Source: Rathayibacter sp. VKM Ac-2759
Lineage (GTDB): Bacteria > Actinomycetota > Actinomycetes > Actinomycetales > Microbacteriaceae
Assembly: GCF_009834225.1 (NCBI RefSeq)
Contig: NZ_CP047176.1
Span: 992,001-1,056,000 of the forward strand
Length of the DNA: 64,000 bases
Direction of reading: 5' to 3'
Under the pieces are notes generated by a model. The model was not told the DNA's origin. It worked only from the letters and a program-made list of their open reading frames with translations, and searched no databases. The position numbers and the translations under genes are program-made. Below are positions 1-9,573 of this stretch, in pieces; the first letter of the stretch is position 1; each line of letters starts with the position of its first letter.

Positions 1-275
1 CCGGCGGGCGGGGTCTGCGGGTAGTCGACGGCGCCGGCGACGTGGGTCGCGTCGTTCTCGAAGGTCTGCAGGCCGTCGATCTGGCGCGCCTCGACGATCT
101 GCTGATTGCCGATCACGGTGACGGCGACGATGGCGCCGACGGCGATCACGGCGAGAGCGGAGAGCGACCAGATCCAGATCCGGCCGCTGCGCTTGCGCTT
201 CTCCTGCTCGCGGCGGTAGGCCTCGAGCTTCTCCTGGCGGGCACGGTTCTTGGCGGACATCGTGTCTTTGGGCAC
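1..275 (-). CDS. DUF3105 domain membrane-anchored protein, N-terminal part only
   Basis: The gene runs off the left edge, so only about 91 N-terminal residues are visible. A charged Lys/Arg/Glu-rich cytoplasmic head is followed by one hydrophobic helix (IWIWSLSALAVIAVGAIVAV) and then an external segment ending in HVAGAVDYPQTPPAG. That ending matches the start of the DUF3105 domain found in actinobacterial membrane proteins. The likely topology is a single-pass protein with an extracytoplasmic domain of unknown function. The start is uncertain: GTG at 275 and ATG at 260 are in frame and neither has a clear ribosome binding site. A TATCCT hexamer near 350 on the minus strand could be its promoter. 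Confidence 0.7.
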   Translation of the reverse strand, partial: MPKDTMSAKNRARQEKLEAYRREQEKRKRSGRIWIWSLSALAVIAVGAIVAVTVIGNQQIVEARQIDGLQTFENDATHVAGAVDYPQTPPA

Positions 276-403
276 GCGGCGTCTCTCGTTCTGGTCGCGG
301 GATGGCGCGCCGGCAGCGGGCGCAGGCGCCTGAAAAGCGCTCTCAGAGGATAACGAGACAGGCTCCGGATCGGATCAACGCCGACGTCGGAGGGAGTCCT
401 GCG

Positions 404-1648
404 TCAGGGGGCGAAGGTCAGCCAGAGGAGCAGGCCGTTCAGCACGATCAGGCAGGCGGCGGCGAGGGTGGCGCCGAGAGTGGTGAACCAGCGGTTGGCC
501 TGGTCGCCCATCAGGCGGCGGTCGCGGGTGAGGATCACCAGCGGCACCAGGGCGAACGGGATGCCGAACGACAGCACGACCTGGCTGAGCACGAGCGCCC
601 GCGTGGGGTCGAAGCCGATCGCCAGCACGAGCAGCGCCGGGATCAGCGTGACGAGGCGTCGCGCGACCAGCGGCACCCGCACGTGCAGCAGGCCGTGCAT
701 GATCTCGGCCCCGGCGTACGCGCCGACCGAGGTCGAGGCGAGACCGGAGGCGAGCAGGCCGACCGCGAAGAGCGTCGCGACGACCGGCCCGAGGGCGGCG
801 CCGATCGCGGCGTGAGCGCCCTCGAGGCTGTCGGTGCCGTCGACTCCCGAGAGCGAGTGCGCGGCGAGGAGGAGGATCGCGAGGTTCACGGTGCCCGCGA
901 TCGCGAGCGCGACGGTGACGTCGATCCGCGTGGCGACGAGGATCCGGCGGCGCGCGCCGACGCCGTCGACGCGGCCGAAGCGGTCGCGGGCGAGTGCGGA
1001 GTGCGCGTAGATCGCGTGCGGCATGACGGTCGCGCCGAGGATCGACGCGGCGAGGAGCACCGACTCCGATCCCTCGAACCGCGGGACGAGGCCCGCGAGG
1101 GTCGAGCCGGCGTCGGGCGGATCGACGACCACGCCGACGGTGAAGCCGATGGCGATGAGGACCATGAGCAGCGTGATGACGCGCTCGAAGGGCTGCGCGC
1201 CTCCGCGGGTCTGCACGAGCAGGAGCGCGAGCGACACCGCCCCCGTCACCAGGCCGCCGACGGGGAGCGGCAGACCGAAGAGCAGGTTGAGCGCGATCGC
1301 GCCGCCGATCACCTCGGCGAGGTCGGTCGCCATCGCGACCGTCTCGGCCTGCAGCCAGTAGGCCCGCCGCCCCCAGCGGCCGCGGAGGCGCTCGCCGAGC
1401 AGCTCGGGCAGGCTGCGGCCGGTCATCAGGCCGAGCTTGGCCGAGAGGTACTGGATCAGCCACGCCATCAGGTTGCCGAGGACGACGACCCACACGAGCA
1501 GATAGCCGAAGCGGGCGCCCGCCGTCATATTGCTGGCGACGTTGCCCGGATCGAGGTAGGCGACTCCGGCGACCATGGCCGGGCCGAGCAGGCGCAGGAG
1601 GTGCGCATCGGCCGGACGCCGCGGCGGTGCGGCGATCGGAGAGGTCAT
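404..1648 (-). CDS. mntH: NRAMP family divalent metal (Mn2+/Fe2+) transporter
   Basis: A 414-residue polytopic membrane protein of the NRAMP family, which takes up Mn2+ or Fe2+ with protons. The TM1 metal-binding signature DPGN is present (YLDPGNVASN, near residue 30), and the TM6 signature appears as ATVMPHAIYAH. These two unwound helices hold the metal in known structures. About eleven hydrophobic helices follow in order and the length is normal for the family. The ATG at 1648 is the first start before conserved sequence. The gene stands alone, divergent from cbs. No MntR or DtxR box was recognised upstream, so its regulation is unknown. Confidence 0.9.
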   Translation of the reverse strand: MTSPIAAPPRRPADAHLLRLLGPAMVAGVAYLDPGNVASNMTAGARFGYLLVWVVVLGNLMAWLIQYLSAKLGLMTGRSLPELLGERLRGRWGRRAYWLQAETVAMATDLAEVIGGAIALNLLFGLPLPVGGLVTGAVSLALLLVQTRGGAQPFERVITLLMVLIAIGFTVGVVVDPPDAGSTLAGLVPRFEGSESVLLAASILGATVMPHAIYAHSALARDRFGRVDGVGARRRILVATRIDVTVALAIAGTVNLAILLLAAHSLSGVDGTDSLEGAHAAIGAALGPVVATLFAVGLLASGLASTSVGAYAGAEIMHGLLHVRVPLVARRLVTLIPALLVLAIGFDPTRALVLSQVVLSFGIPFALVPLVILTRDRRLMGDQANRWFTTLGATLAAACLIVLNGLLLWLTFAP

Positions 1649-1795
1649 TCGTGGTCCGTTCCGGTATCGGCGGCAGCGCTCGCGGACCCCCACGATAGGG
1701 CACTGCGGATCGCGGCGACAGCACCTGGCGGGACCCGGCCAGGGGCTCGGTCGGCGGTGGCCGGGGGCTCCCGTCATACGCTCCGAACCGGTTGG

Positions 1796-1801
1796 TACCC
1801 T
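1796..1801 (+). promoter_or_regulatory. -10 hexamer of a leaderless promoter for cbs
   Basis: TACCCT lies exactly six bases before the ATG at 1808, so transcription should start on or next to the start codon. There is no Shine-Dalgarno sequence. The same geometry recurs at many genes of this window. Confidence 0.6.
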
Positions 1802-1807
1802 GGCGTC

Positions 1808-3229
<1,422 letters not shown>

Positions 3230-3275
3230 CCGGCGCCCCTCCTCCTCCCCACCCCGACCCGGAAAGCACGCAGCC

Positions 3276-4427
3276 ATGCCCAAGAAGCAGCACTTCGACA
3301 CCCGCGCCATCCACGCCGGTCAGGAGTTCGACCCGACGACCGGCGCCGTCGTCCCGCCCGTCTACATGACCTCGACGTTCGTCCAGGACGGCATCGGCGG
3401 GTTCCGCGGCGGCTACGAGTACGCCCGCTCGGCGAACCCGACCCGCGACTCGCTGCAGGAGCTGATCGCCTCGCTCGAGGGCGCCGACGTCGCCTACTCC
3501 TTCTCGTCCGGCCTCGCCGCCGAGGACACGCTGCTGCGCGCGGCGCTCGCCCCCGGCGACCACGTGGTGCTCGGCAACGACGCCTACGGCGGGAGCCACC
3601 GGCTGATCGACCGGGTGCACGGCGCGTGGGGCATCCGCAACACCGCCGTCGACATGTCGAACCTGCGCGAGGTGCAGCGGGCGATCGTCCCCGGCGAGAC
3701 GAAGATGCTCTGGGTCGAGACGCCGTCGAACCCGCTGATGACCGTCAGCGACATCGCGGAGCTGGCCGACCTGGCCCACGCGCACGACCTGATCGTCGTC
3801 GTCGACAACACCTTCGCCTCCTCCGCTCTGCAGCAGCCGCTCGCGCTGGGTGCCGACGTCGTCGTGCACTCGACGACGAAGTACCTGGGCGGGCACTCGG
3901 ACGTCGTGGGCGGCGCTCTCGCGCTGCGCTCGGGCCCGCTCGCCGAGAAGGTCGCGTTCCTGCAGTTCGCGGTCGGCGCGATCTCGGGCCCGATGGACGC
4001 GTGGCTCACCGTCCGCGGCATCAAGACCCTCGGGGTGCGCATGGAGCGGCACTCGAAGAACGCGCAGGCGGTCGCGGAGTTCCTCGTCGAGCACCCGGCC
4101 GTCACCGCCGTGCACTACCCGGGACTGCCCACGCACCCCGGCCACGAGCTGGCGAAGCGCCAGATGTCGGGCTTCGGCGGGATGATCTCCCTCGAGCTGG
4201 CGACGCCGCGCGCGGCGCGGAAGTTCGCGGAGTCGACGACGCTGTTCCAGCTCGCGGAGTCGCTCGGCGGGGTCGAGTCGCTGATCGGGTACCCGAGCGA
4301 GATGACGCACGCCTCGGTCAAGGGCACGCCGCTCGAGGTCTCGGAGTCGCTGGTGCGGCTGTCGGTCGGGCTCGAGGACGCGGACGACCTGATCGCGGAC
4401 CTGGCGGCGGCGCTGCCGAAGAAGTAG
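3276..4427 (+). CDS. metB: cystathionine gamma-synthase/lyase (Cys/Met metabolism PLP enzyme)
   Basis: A 383-residue fold-type I PLP enzyme of the Cys/Met metabolism family. The Schiff-base lysine is K202 in STTKYLGGHSD. YEYARSANPTR near residue 48 provides the phosphate-binding Tyr and Arg of the neighbouring subunit. In actinobacteria such proteins act as cystathionine gamma-synthase, gamma-lyase or both, and sequence alone does not separate these. Its place directly downstream of cbs favours the lyase direction (homocysteine to cysteine), but the family is commonly named MetB. The ATG at 3276 is taken because conserved sequence begins immediately (HFDTRAIHAGQ). Confidence 0.92.
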   Translation: MPKKQHFDTRAIHAGQEFDPTTGAVVPPVYMTSTFVQDGIGGFRGGYEYARSANPTRDSLQELIASLEGADVAYSFSSGLAAEDTLLRAALAPGDHVVLGNDAYGGSHRLIDRVHGAWGIRNTAVDMSNLREVQRAIVPGETKMLWVETPSNPLMTVSDIAELADLAHAHDLIVVVDNTFASSALQQPLALGADVVVHSTTKYLGGHSDVVGGALALRSGPLAEKVAFLQFAVGAISGPMDAWLTVRGIKTLGVRMERHSKNAQAVAEFLVEHPAVTAVHYPGLPTHPGHELAKRQMSGFGGMISLELATPRAARKFAESTTLFQLAESLGGVESLIGYPSEMTHASVKGTPLEVSESLVRLSVGLEDADDLIADLAAALPKK

Positions 4428-4509
4428 CGGTCGGTCCGTGTCCCGATCCGGACGGGCGGTGGCAGTTCTTCGCGGGACGCGGTGATACTGCCACTGCCAG
4501 GATCGGGGC

Positions 4510-5187
4510 ATGACCTCCTCCGCACGCCGCATCGTCGACCTCAGCCACACCGTCTCGGACGGCCTGGTGACCTACCCCGGGCTGCCCGCGCCGCGCATCC
4601 GCCCGCATCTCACGCGGGAGGCGTCGCGCGCCGCGTACGCGCCGGGCACCGAGTTCGCGATGGACGTGATCGAGATGCTCGGCAACACCGGCACGTACCT
4701 CGACAGCCCGTTCCACCGCTACGAGGGCGGGCGCGACCTCGCCGACCTCGAGCTCGAGACGCTCGTGGATCTTCCGGCGGTCGTCGTCGACAGGAGGGGG
4801 AGCGGCCGGGCGATCGAGGCGGAGGCGTTCGCGGGGCTCGACGTCCGCGGCTGGGCGGTGCTGCTCTCGACCGGCTGGGACGCGCACTTCGCCACCCCGG
4901 CCTACGCGCACGGCGCCCCGTACCTCACCGAGGAGGGGGCGGCGGCCCTCGTGGCCGCGGGTGCGGTGCTGGTCGGCATCGACTCGCTCAACATCGACGA
5001 CACCGAGGGCCCCGGCGCGCGGCCGGCGCACAGCCGCCTGCTCGCGGCGGGCGTGCACGTGGTCGAGCACCTGACCGGGCTCGGGGCGCTGCCGCCCACC
5101 GGCGCGCGCTTCACCGCGGTCCCGCCGAAGGTGCGCGGCTTCGGGACCTTCCCCGTGCGGGCGTACGCGACGTTCGACGCCGCCTGA
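4510..5187 (+). CDS. cyclase family protein (kynurenine formamidase fold) with altered metal-binding motif
   Basis: A 225-residue protein of the cyclase/KynB fold, whose members are metal-dependent hydrolases such as arylformamidase. The usual metal-binding motif HxGTHxDxPxH is replaced by N59-T-G-T-Y63-L-D65-S-P-F-H69: both leading histidines are changed, while the Asp and final His remain. The C-terminal His/Glu pair (AHSRLLAAGVHVVEHL) is kept. The protein is therefore intact but may bind metal differently or act on another substrate. A CAGGAT hexamer (4498-4503) lies six bases before the ATG, consistent with a leaderless start. It follows metB by 82 bases with no obvious pathway link. Confidence 0.8.
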   Translation: MTSSARRIVDLSHTVSDGLVTYPGLPAPRIRPHLTREASRAAYAPGTEFAMDVIEMLGNTGTYLDSPFHRYEGGRDLADLELETLVDLPAVVVDRRGSGRAIEAEAFAGLDVRGWAVLLSTGWDAHFATPAYAHGAPYLTEEGAAALVAAGAVLVGIDSLNIDDTEGPGARPAHSRLLAAGVHVVEHLTGLGALPPTGARFTAVPPKVRGFGTFPVRAYATFDAA

Positions 5188-5216
5188 CCGGCACGGGGCG
5201 CCCAGGGCGTCCTGAC

Positions 5217-5222
5217 TATCCT
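5217..5222 (+). promoter_or_regulatory. -10 hexamer of a leaderless promoter for the glycosyltransferase pair
   Basis: TATCCT is followed by six bases (ggatcg) and then the ATG at 5229. No ribosome binding site precedes the start. Confidence 0.6.
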
Positions 5223-5228
5223 GGATCG

Positions 5229-6233
5229 ATGCATCCCGCCCTCGCCGCGCTCGGCCGACGACTCCGTCCCCGGACCAGGCTCGCCGCGCTCGGCCGCCGG
5301 GTGCGACCGAGGACGCGGATCCTCGCGGTCGCCGGGGGGCTCCGCGAGCGCCGGGCCGCGGCCGTCGCCGCCCGCCCGATCGATCACCCGCGCTCCCTCG
5401 CGTTCCGCCGCGAGCTGCTGGTGCTCGAGCTCGCCAACCGGTTCTCTCGCCGCCCGGTGACCGATCCGGGCGGCGAGGTCGTGGTCACCATGACGACGCA
5501 CGGCGACCGCATCCACCGCGTGCACGTCGCCCTCGAGTCGATCGCGCGCGGCTCCGCCCGACCGGCCCGCCTGGCCCTCTGGCTCGACGACCCGGCGCTC
5601 GTCGCGGCGCTGCCCGCGAGCCTCGAGCGCCTCCGCCGGCGCGGCCTCGAGATCCACCTCGTCGAGGGCCACCGCGTGCACACCAAGTACTACCCGCACC
5701 TGCTCTCGGGTCGTGCCGGGGAGCGCGATCTCGTCACCTCCGACGACGACATCGTCTACCCGCGGCACTGGCTCCGCGGGCTGCTCGACGCCCGGGCGCG
5801 GTACCCGCGCGAGACGGTGCTGTGCTACCGCGCGCACCGGGTCGCGGTCGTCGACGGTGTCGTCGCGCCCTACACGAGCTGGCGCCCGGTCGAGGACACC
5901 CGCGCGGGGTTCGACGTCTTCGGCACCTCCGTCTCGGGCCAGCTGTTCCCGAGCGAGCTGATGGAGGCGGTGGCCGCGCACGGCGACGCGTTCCGCGAGG
6001 TCGCTCCGGACGCCGACGACATCTGGCTGCACGTGCGCGCGGTCGACGCGGGCTACCGGATCGCCCAGATCCAGCCGGAGGCGGAGCTGTTCCCGTTCGT
6101 GCCGCGCACCCAGCAGTCCGGGCTCTACCTCGTCAACTACTGGGACGGCGGCAACGACCGCCAGGCACGTGCGACCTACACCCCCGCCGTCACCGAGCGC
6201 ATCGCCGCCGATGCCGGGCGCGGTGCCCTGTGA
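5229..6233 (+). CDS. glycosyltransferase-like protein
   Basis: A 334-residue protein resembling GT-A type transferases. After a basic N terminus, VVVTMTTHGDRI begins the nucleotide-sugar fold, and TSDDDIVYPRHWL (about residue 170) carries a DDD motif of the DxD type that binds a divalent ion and sugar nucleotide. The C-terminal half keeps HVRAVDAGYRI and LVNYWDGGNDRQA. The N terminus holds a 13-residue tandem duplication. It precedes a family 4 glycosyltransferase by 17 bases, so both probably build a cell-surface glycan. There is no signal peptide or membrane segment. Acceptor and donor are unknown. Confidence 0.75.
   Translation: MHPALAALGRRLRPRTRLAALGRRVRPRTRILAVAGGLRERRAAAVAARPIDHPRSLAFRRELLVLELANRFSRRPVTDPGGEVVVTMTTHGDRIHRVHVALESIARGSARPARLALWLDDPALVAALPASLERLRRRGLEIHLVEGHRVHTKYYPHLLSGRAGERDLVTSDDDIVYPRHWLRGLLDARARYPRETVLCYRAHRVAVVDGVVAPYTSWRPVEDTRAGFDVFGTSVSGQLFPSELMEAVAAHGDAFREVAPDADDIWLHVRAVDAGYRIAQIQPEAELFPFVPRTQQSGLYLVNYWDGGNDRQARATYTPAVTERIAADAGRGAL
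5241..5318 (+). repeat. 39-bp tandem duplication inside the glycosyltransferase N terminus
   Basis: Two 39-base units (5241-5279 and 5280-5318) begin with the same 18 bases, ctcgccgcgctcggccg plus one, and encode LAALGRRLRPRTR followed by LAALGRRVRPRTR. The duplication is in frame and adds a second Arg-rich stretch. Confidence 0.75.
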
Positions 6234-6250
6234 CGGACCCGGAAGGACCG

Positions 6251-7537
6251 ATGCGACTCCTGTTCCTCAGCAACCTCTACCCGCCGCAGGTGCTCGGCGG
6301 CTACGAGATGACCTGCGCCCGCGTCGCCGAGGCGATGGCGGCCCGGGGGCACGCCGTGCGCGTGCTGACCACGCCGACCTACCTGCCTCCGGAGGCCTCG
6401 CCGGTCGAGGTTCACCGGACGCTGGGACTGCGCACCTACTTCCCGCTGCCGCAGACCGGCGGCGAGATCGTGCAGCTGATGCACCACGAGAGCGCGGTGT
6501 CGCGGTTCGAGAACACCCGCATCCTGCTCGAGGAGCTGCGCGACTTCGCGCCGACCCACGTGGTCGCGTTCAACATCCTGGGGCTCGGCGGGCTCGCCCT
6601 GATCGACCTCCTGCGCACGGTCGACGCCGGCTGGATGTGGAACCTGGGCGACCGGATCCCGAACGCGCTCGTCGACGGGCTCCCCGAGCGCGTCCTGGAG
6701 GTCTACGGCGCCGACGCCGCCGATCACTTCGACCGCGGGGAGATCGTGGCGGTCAGCCGCTCCCTCGTCGACGCGATCGAGGCGGGCGGGCTCGAGCTGG
6801 GCGAGGTCGAGGTGATCGGCCGCGGCGTGAGCGTGCCGCCCGACTCCGGTGAGCCCCGCCGGTACCGCGAGGGCGGGATCACGCGCTTCACCTTCGCGGC
6901 GTCGCTCGGCGAGCACAAGGGCGTCGAGCTGGTGCTCGAGGCGGCGGCCCTGCTCGCGGAGGAGACCCGCGACTTCCGCGTCGACCTCTACGGCGACGGC
7001 GACGTCGACGGCTACCGGGCGCGCGCGTCGGAGGCGGGTCTCGACGGCCTTGTCGAGTTCCACGGTCCGACACCGCGCGAGCAGGTGCTGGCGGCGCACG
7101 GAGCGGCCGACGCGTTCCTCTTCCCGACCTGGGCGGGGGAGGCGTTCGGCGTCGCCCCGGTCGAGGCCGCGGCGGCGGGGTGCGTGCCGATCGTGACGGG
7201 ATCGAGCGGAGTCGCCGAGTTCCTCATCGACGGCGTCGACTGCCTCAAGATCACCCGGTCGACGGCCTCGCTGCTCAAAGCGATGCGCGACGTCGTCTCG
7301 GGAGCCGTGGATCTCGAGGCCCTCGGCCGCCGCGGACGGGCGGCCGCCCGCGGACCGCTGTCGTTCGAGCGCTCGGTCGAGCTCCTCGAGCGCTCTCTCG
7401 AGCGCCGCAGCCGACCGGGGCTCGCCGAGCGCACCGGCGACACCGGCCTCGAGGCCGACATCATGGACAAGGATCGGCGGGCGATGGATCAGCTCCACCG
7501 CCGGCTCTCCGGACGGGACGACGACGATGACCAGTGA
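6251..7537 (+). CDS. glycosyltransferase family 4 protein
   Basis: A 428-residue GT-B fold protein. The N-terminal domain opens with LLFLSNLYPPQVLGGYE, the glycine-rich acceptor-side loop of GT4 enzymes. The C-terminal domain has FAASLGEHKGVELVLEA (the start of the donor domain) and the EX7E-like motif GEAFGVAPVEAAAAG that binds the nucleotide sugar. The ATG at 6251 follows GGAAGGACCG, a usable ribosome binding site. It lies 17 bases after another glycosyltransferase and overlaps the next gene by 11 bases, so the three are probably cotranscribed. The protein ends in a highly charged tail (GRDDDDDQ). The product could be a capsule or teichoic-acid-like polymer, but this is inference. Confidence 0.88.
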   Translation: MRLLFLSNLYPPQVLGGYEMTCARVAEAMAARGHAVRVLTTPTYLPPEASPVEVHRTLGLRTYFPLPQTGGEIVQLMHHESAVSRFENTRILLEELRDFAPTHVVAFNILGLGGLALIDLLRTVDAGWMWNLGDRIPNALVDGLPERVLEVYGADAADHFDRGEIVAVSRSLVDAIEAGGLELGEVEVIGRGVSVPPDSGEPRRYREGGITRFTFAASLGEHKGVELVLEAAALLAEETRDFRVDLYGDGDVDGYRARASEAGLDGLVEFHGPTPREQVLAAHGAADAFLFPTWAGEAFGVAPVEAAAAGCVPIVTGSSGVAEFLIDGVDCLKITRSTASLLKAMRDVVSGAVDLEALGRRGRAAARGPLSFERSVELLERSLERRSRPGLAERTGDTGLEADIMDKDRRAMDQLHRRLSGRDDDDDQ

Positions 7538-7952
7538 CCACGACTACCGCGAGAACCCCGGCTCCGTGCCGACCCGCTTCGGCCGGGGCGGCGCGGCCCT
7601 GCGCGAGGCGGTCCACCGCCTGGTGGCCCCGTACTTCGAGCAGGCGCGACTGCGCACCGAGGAGGTGCGCGGCGAGACCGCGGCGCTGCGGGGCGAGATC
7701 ACCGCGGTGCGGGAGGAGATCGCCGGGCTCCGGGCGGAGCTGGACGACGTCCGAGCGACGACGGGCGAGCTGCGCGACTCGGTCGCCTCGTGGCGCGCGT
7801 CGGCCGACGAGGTGCTGACCGCGACTCCGCCCCACCTCGCCGCCGTCGACGAGAGGGCCGAGCTGGCCGAGGAGCGCCTGCGCGGAGTCGAGCTCGAGCT
7901 GCGCGCGGTCACCCGCCGTCTCGCGGAGGCGCTGGAGCCGAGCGGGGCCTGA
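7527..7952 (+). CDS. small coiled-coil protein of unknown function
   Basis: A 141-residue soluble protein without signal peptide or membrane helix. Residues 40-90 form heptad-like repeats rich in Glu, Arg, Ala and Leu (RTEEVRGETAALRGEITAV and on), predicting a long coiled coil; a second helical stretch lies near residues 105-137. The ATG overlaps the end of the glycosyltransferase gene by 11 bases, suggesting translational coupling. The partner may be the glycosyltransferase, for which the coil could act as a scaffold or length regulator. No named family was recognised. Confidence 0.7.
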   Translation: MTSDHDYRENPGSVPTRFGRGGAALREAVHRLVAPYFEQARLRTEEVRGETAALRGEITAVREEIAGLRAELDDVRATTGELRDSVASWRASADEVLTATPPHLAAVDERAELAEERLRGVELELRAVTRRLAEALEPSGA

Positions 7953-7974
7953 CGGGGCCGGGCGGGCGGCGGGA

Positions 7975-9573
7975 TCAGGCCGGCACGGCGAGCCGGGCCA
8001 GCAGCTCGGAGATGCGCCCCGCGCAGCCGCCGCAGCCGGTCCCCGCGCGGGTGGCGGCTCCGACGCACGCGACCGTGCCGGCGCCGGCCGCGATCGAGTC
8101 GGTGATGGCGGCGGCCGAGACGCCGTTGCACCAGCAGACGGTCGCCTCGGGGGCGAACGGGTCGCCGGTGGGCGCCGCCCCGGCGTCGGGTGCGTCGAGG
8201 CGGAGCAGGCTCGAGCGGTCGGCCGGCAGCTCGGAGCCGCGCTCGAACAGGAGCGTCAGCTCGGCGCCCGCGCGGGGCAGGCCGACCGAGACGAATCCGC
8301 GCAGCACGCCGCCGACCGTGACGAGCTTCGTGTAGCCACCGCGGGCGGGGTCGGCCCAGACGGTCACCTCCGCGTGCTCGGAGCAGCCCGTCGCGTGGGG
8401 AGCCGCATCCCACGGCTCGGCGGAGGCGTCGCCGCCGGCGACCAGGTCGACGCCCTCGGCCTTCAGCATCACGACCGCAGGGCGCGGCTCCGGTACGCGC
8501 TCGTCGGCCGGGCGGCCCTCCGCCTCCGCGCCGAGGCGCGCCGCGAGGCGGTCCGCCTGCTGCCAGCCCGGGCCGATGAGTCCGCTCGGGCCGCCGGGGA
8601 CGCGGCCGTCGGGCAGAGCGGAGCCGGGCGCGGCGACGTGCGCGCAGTCGCCGATCGCGAAGACGGCGGGGTCGCTCCAGCTGCGCTGGTGCTCGTCGAC
8701 GAGGATCCCGGTCGACACGGCGAGGTCGGCGCTCGCCGCGAGCTCGGTCCGGGCGCCGACACCGCACGAGAGCACGAGCAGGTCGCCCTCGATCTGCTTG
8801 CCGTCGGCGCAGAGCAGCGCCTGGAAGTGCGCGCGGCCGAGCTCGTCGTGGGCCAGCAGCACGCTCTCGGAGCGGGCGTGCGAGACCATCTCGACGCCGG
8901 CGGCGCGAGCGGCCGCGGCGAGCATCCGCCCGCCCCCGTGATCGAGGTTGCGGCCCATCGGGATGTCGCCGTGGTAGACGACCACCACCTCGGCGCCCTG
9001 CTCGGCGGCCGCGAGCGCGAACTCCACGCCGAGCACCCCCGCGCCCAGCACGACGATGCGCGACCCCGCCCGTACGGCCTCGCGGACGACGCGCGCATCG
9101 TCGAGGTCGCGCAGGGCGACGACGCGCTCCGGCAGCGGCCTCGCTCCGCGGTCGAGGGTCTCCGGTGAGTCCGCGCGGGCGCGGCGATCGCGGCGCGACC
9201 GCTCCATCCCGGCGAGGGTGGGCACATTGGCGCGCGCGCCGGTCGCGAAGACGAGGCGGTCGTAGGGGAGGCGCTCGCCGTCGTGCAGCCGCACGACGCG
9301 GCGCGCGCGGTCGAGGCCGACGGCGGCGGCGCCGAGCCGGAAGACGACCCCCGCCTTCTCTGCCGCGATCCGGTCGCCCAGGTCGAGGCGCTCGCGGGTG
9401 GCTCGGCCGACGGCGTACTCGGCCAGCAGCACGCGGTTGTACGCGTCGTCGCTCTCGGCGCCGACCACCGTCAGCGCGACCGCGCCGGAGCGGACGGTCG
9501 GCAGCAGCTCCTCGACGAAGCGGGACCCGACCGGGCCGTGGCCGAGGAGGAGGATCCGGAGAGGCTCAGGCAT
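7975..9573 (-). CDS. nasB: assimilatory nitrate reductase electron-transfer subunit (FAD/NAD(P)H, BFD-like [2Fe-2S])
   Basis: A 532-residue flavoprotein that should pass electrons from NAD(P)H to the nitrate reductase catalytic subunit. Two Rossmann motifs are present: LLLGHGPVGSRF for FAD and VVLGAGVLGVEFAL for NAD(P)H. IFAIGDCAHV-type sequence (FAIGDCAHVAAP) closes the FAD domain. The C terminus ends with a BFD-like iron-sulfur domain: CWC near residue 480 and CGGC near 515. This arrangement resembles NirB without its siroheme half, as in Bacillus NasB. Its ATG at 9573 overlaps the end of nasC by 8 bases, so both subunits are translationally coupled at the end of the nirD-narK-nasC-nasB operon. 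Confidence 0.85.
   Translation of the reverse strand: MPEPLRILLLGHGPVGSRFVEELLPTVRSGAVALTVVGAESDDAYNRVLLAEYAVGRATRERLDLGDRIAAEKAGVVFRLGAAAVGLDRARRVVRLHDGERLPYDRLVFATGARANVPTLAGMERSRRDRRARADSPETLDRGARPLPERVVALRDLDDARVVREAVRAGSRIVVLGAGVLGVEFALAAAEQGAEVVVVYHGDIPMGRNLDHGGGRMLAAAARAAGVEMVSHARSESVLLAHDELGRAHFQALLCADGKQIEGDLLVLSCGVGARTELAASADLAVSTGILVDEHQRSWSDPAVFAIGDCAHVAAPGSALPDGRVPGGPSGLIGPGWQQADRLAARLGAEAEGRPADERVPEPRPAVVMLKAEGVDLVAGGDASAEPWDAAPHATGCSEHAEVTVWADPARGGYTKLVTVGGVLRGFVSVGLPRAGAELTLLFERGSELPADRSSLLRLDAPDAGAAPTGDPFAPEATVCWCNGVSAAAITDSIAAGAGTVACVGAATRAGTGCGGCAGRISELLARLAVPA

Noticed and set aside
302..1807. Open plus-strand extension upstream of cbs
   Set aside because: It is in frame with cbs but antisense to mntH, with low-complexity Arg/Glu/Ala composition; homologues of Cbs begin near 1808-1850.
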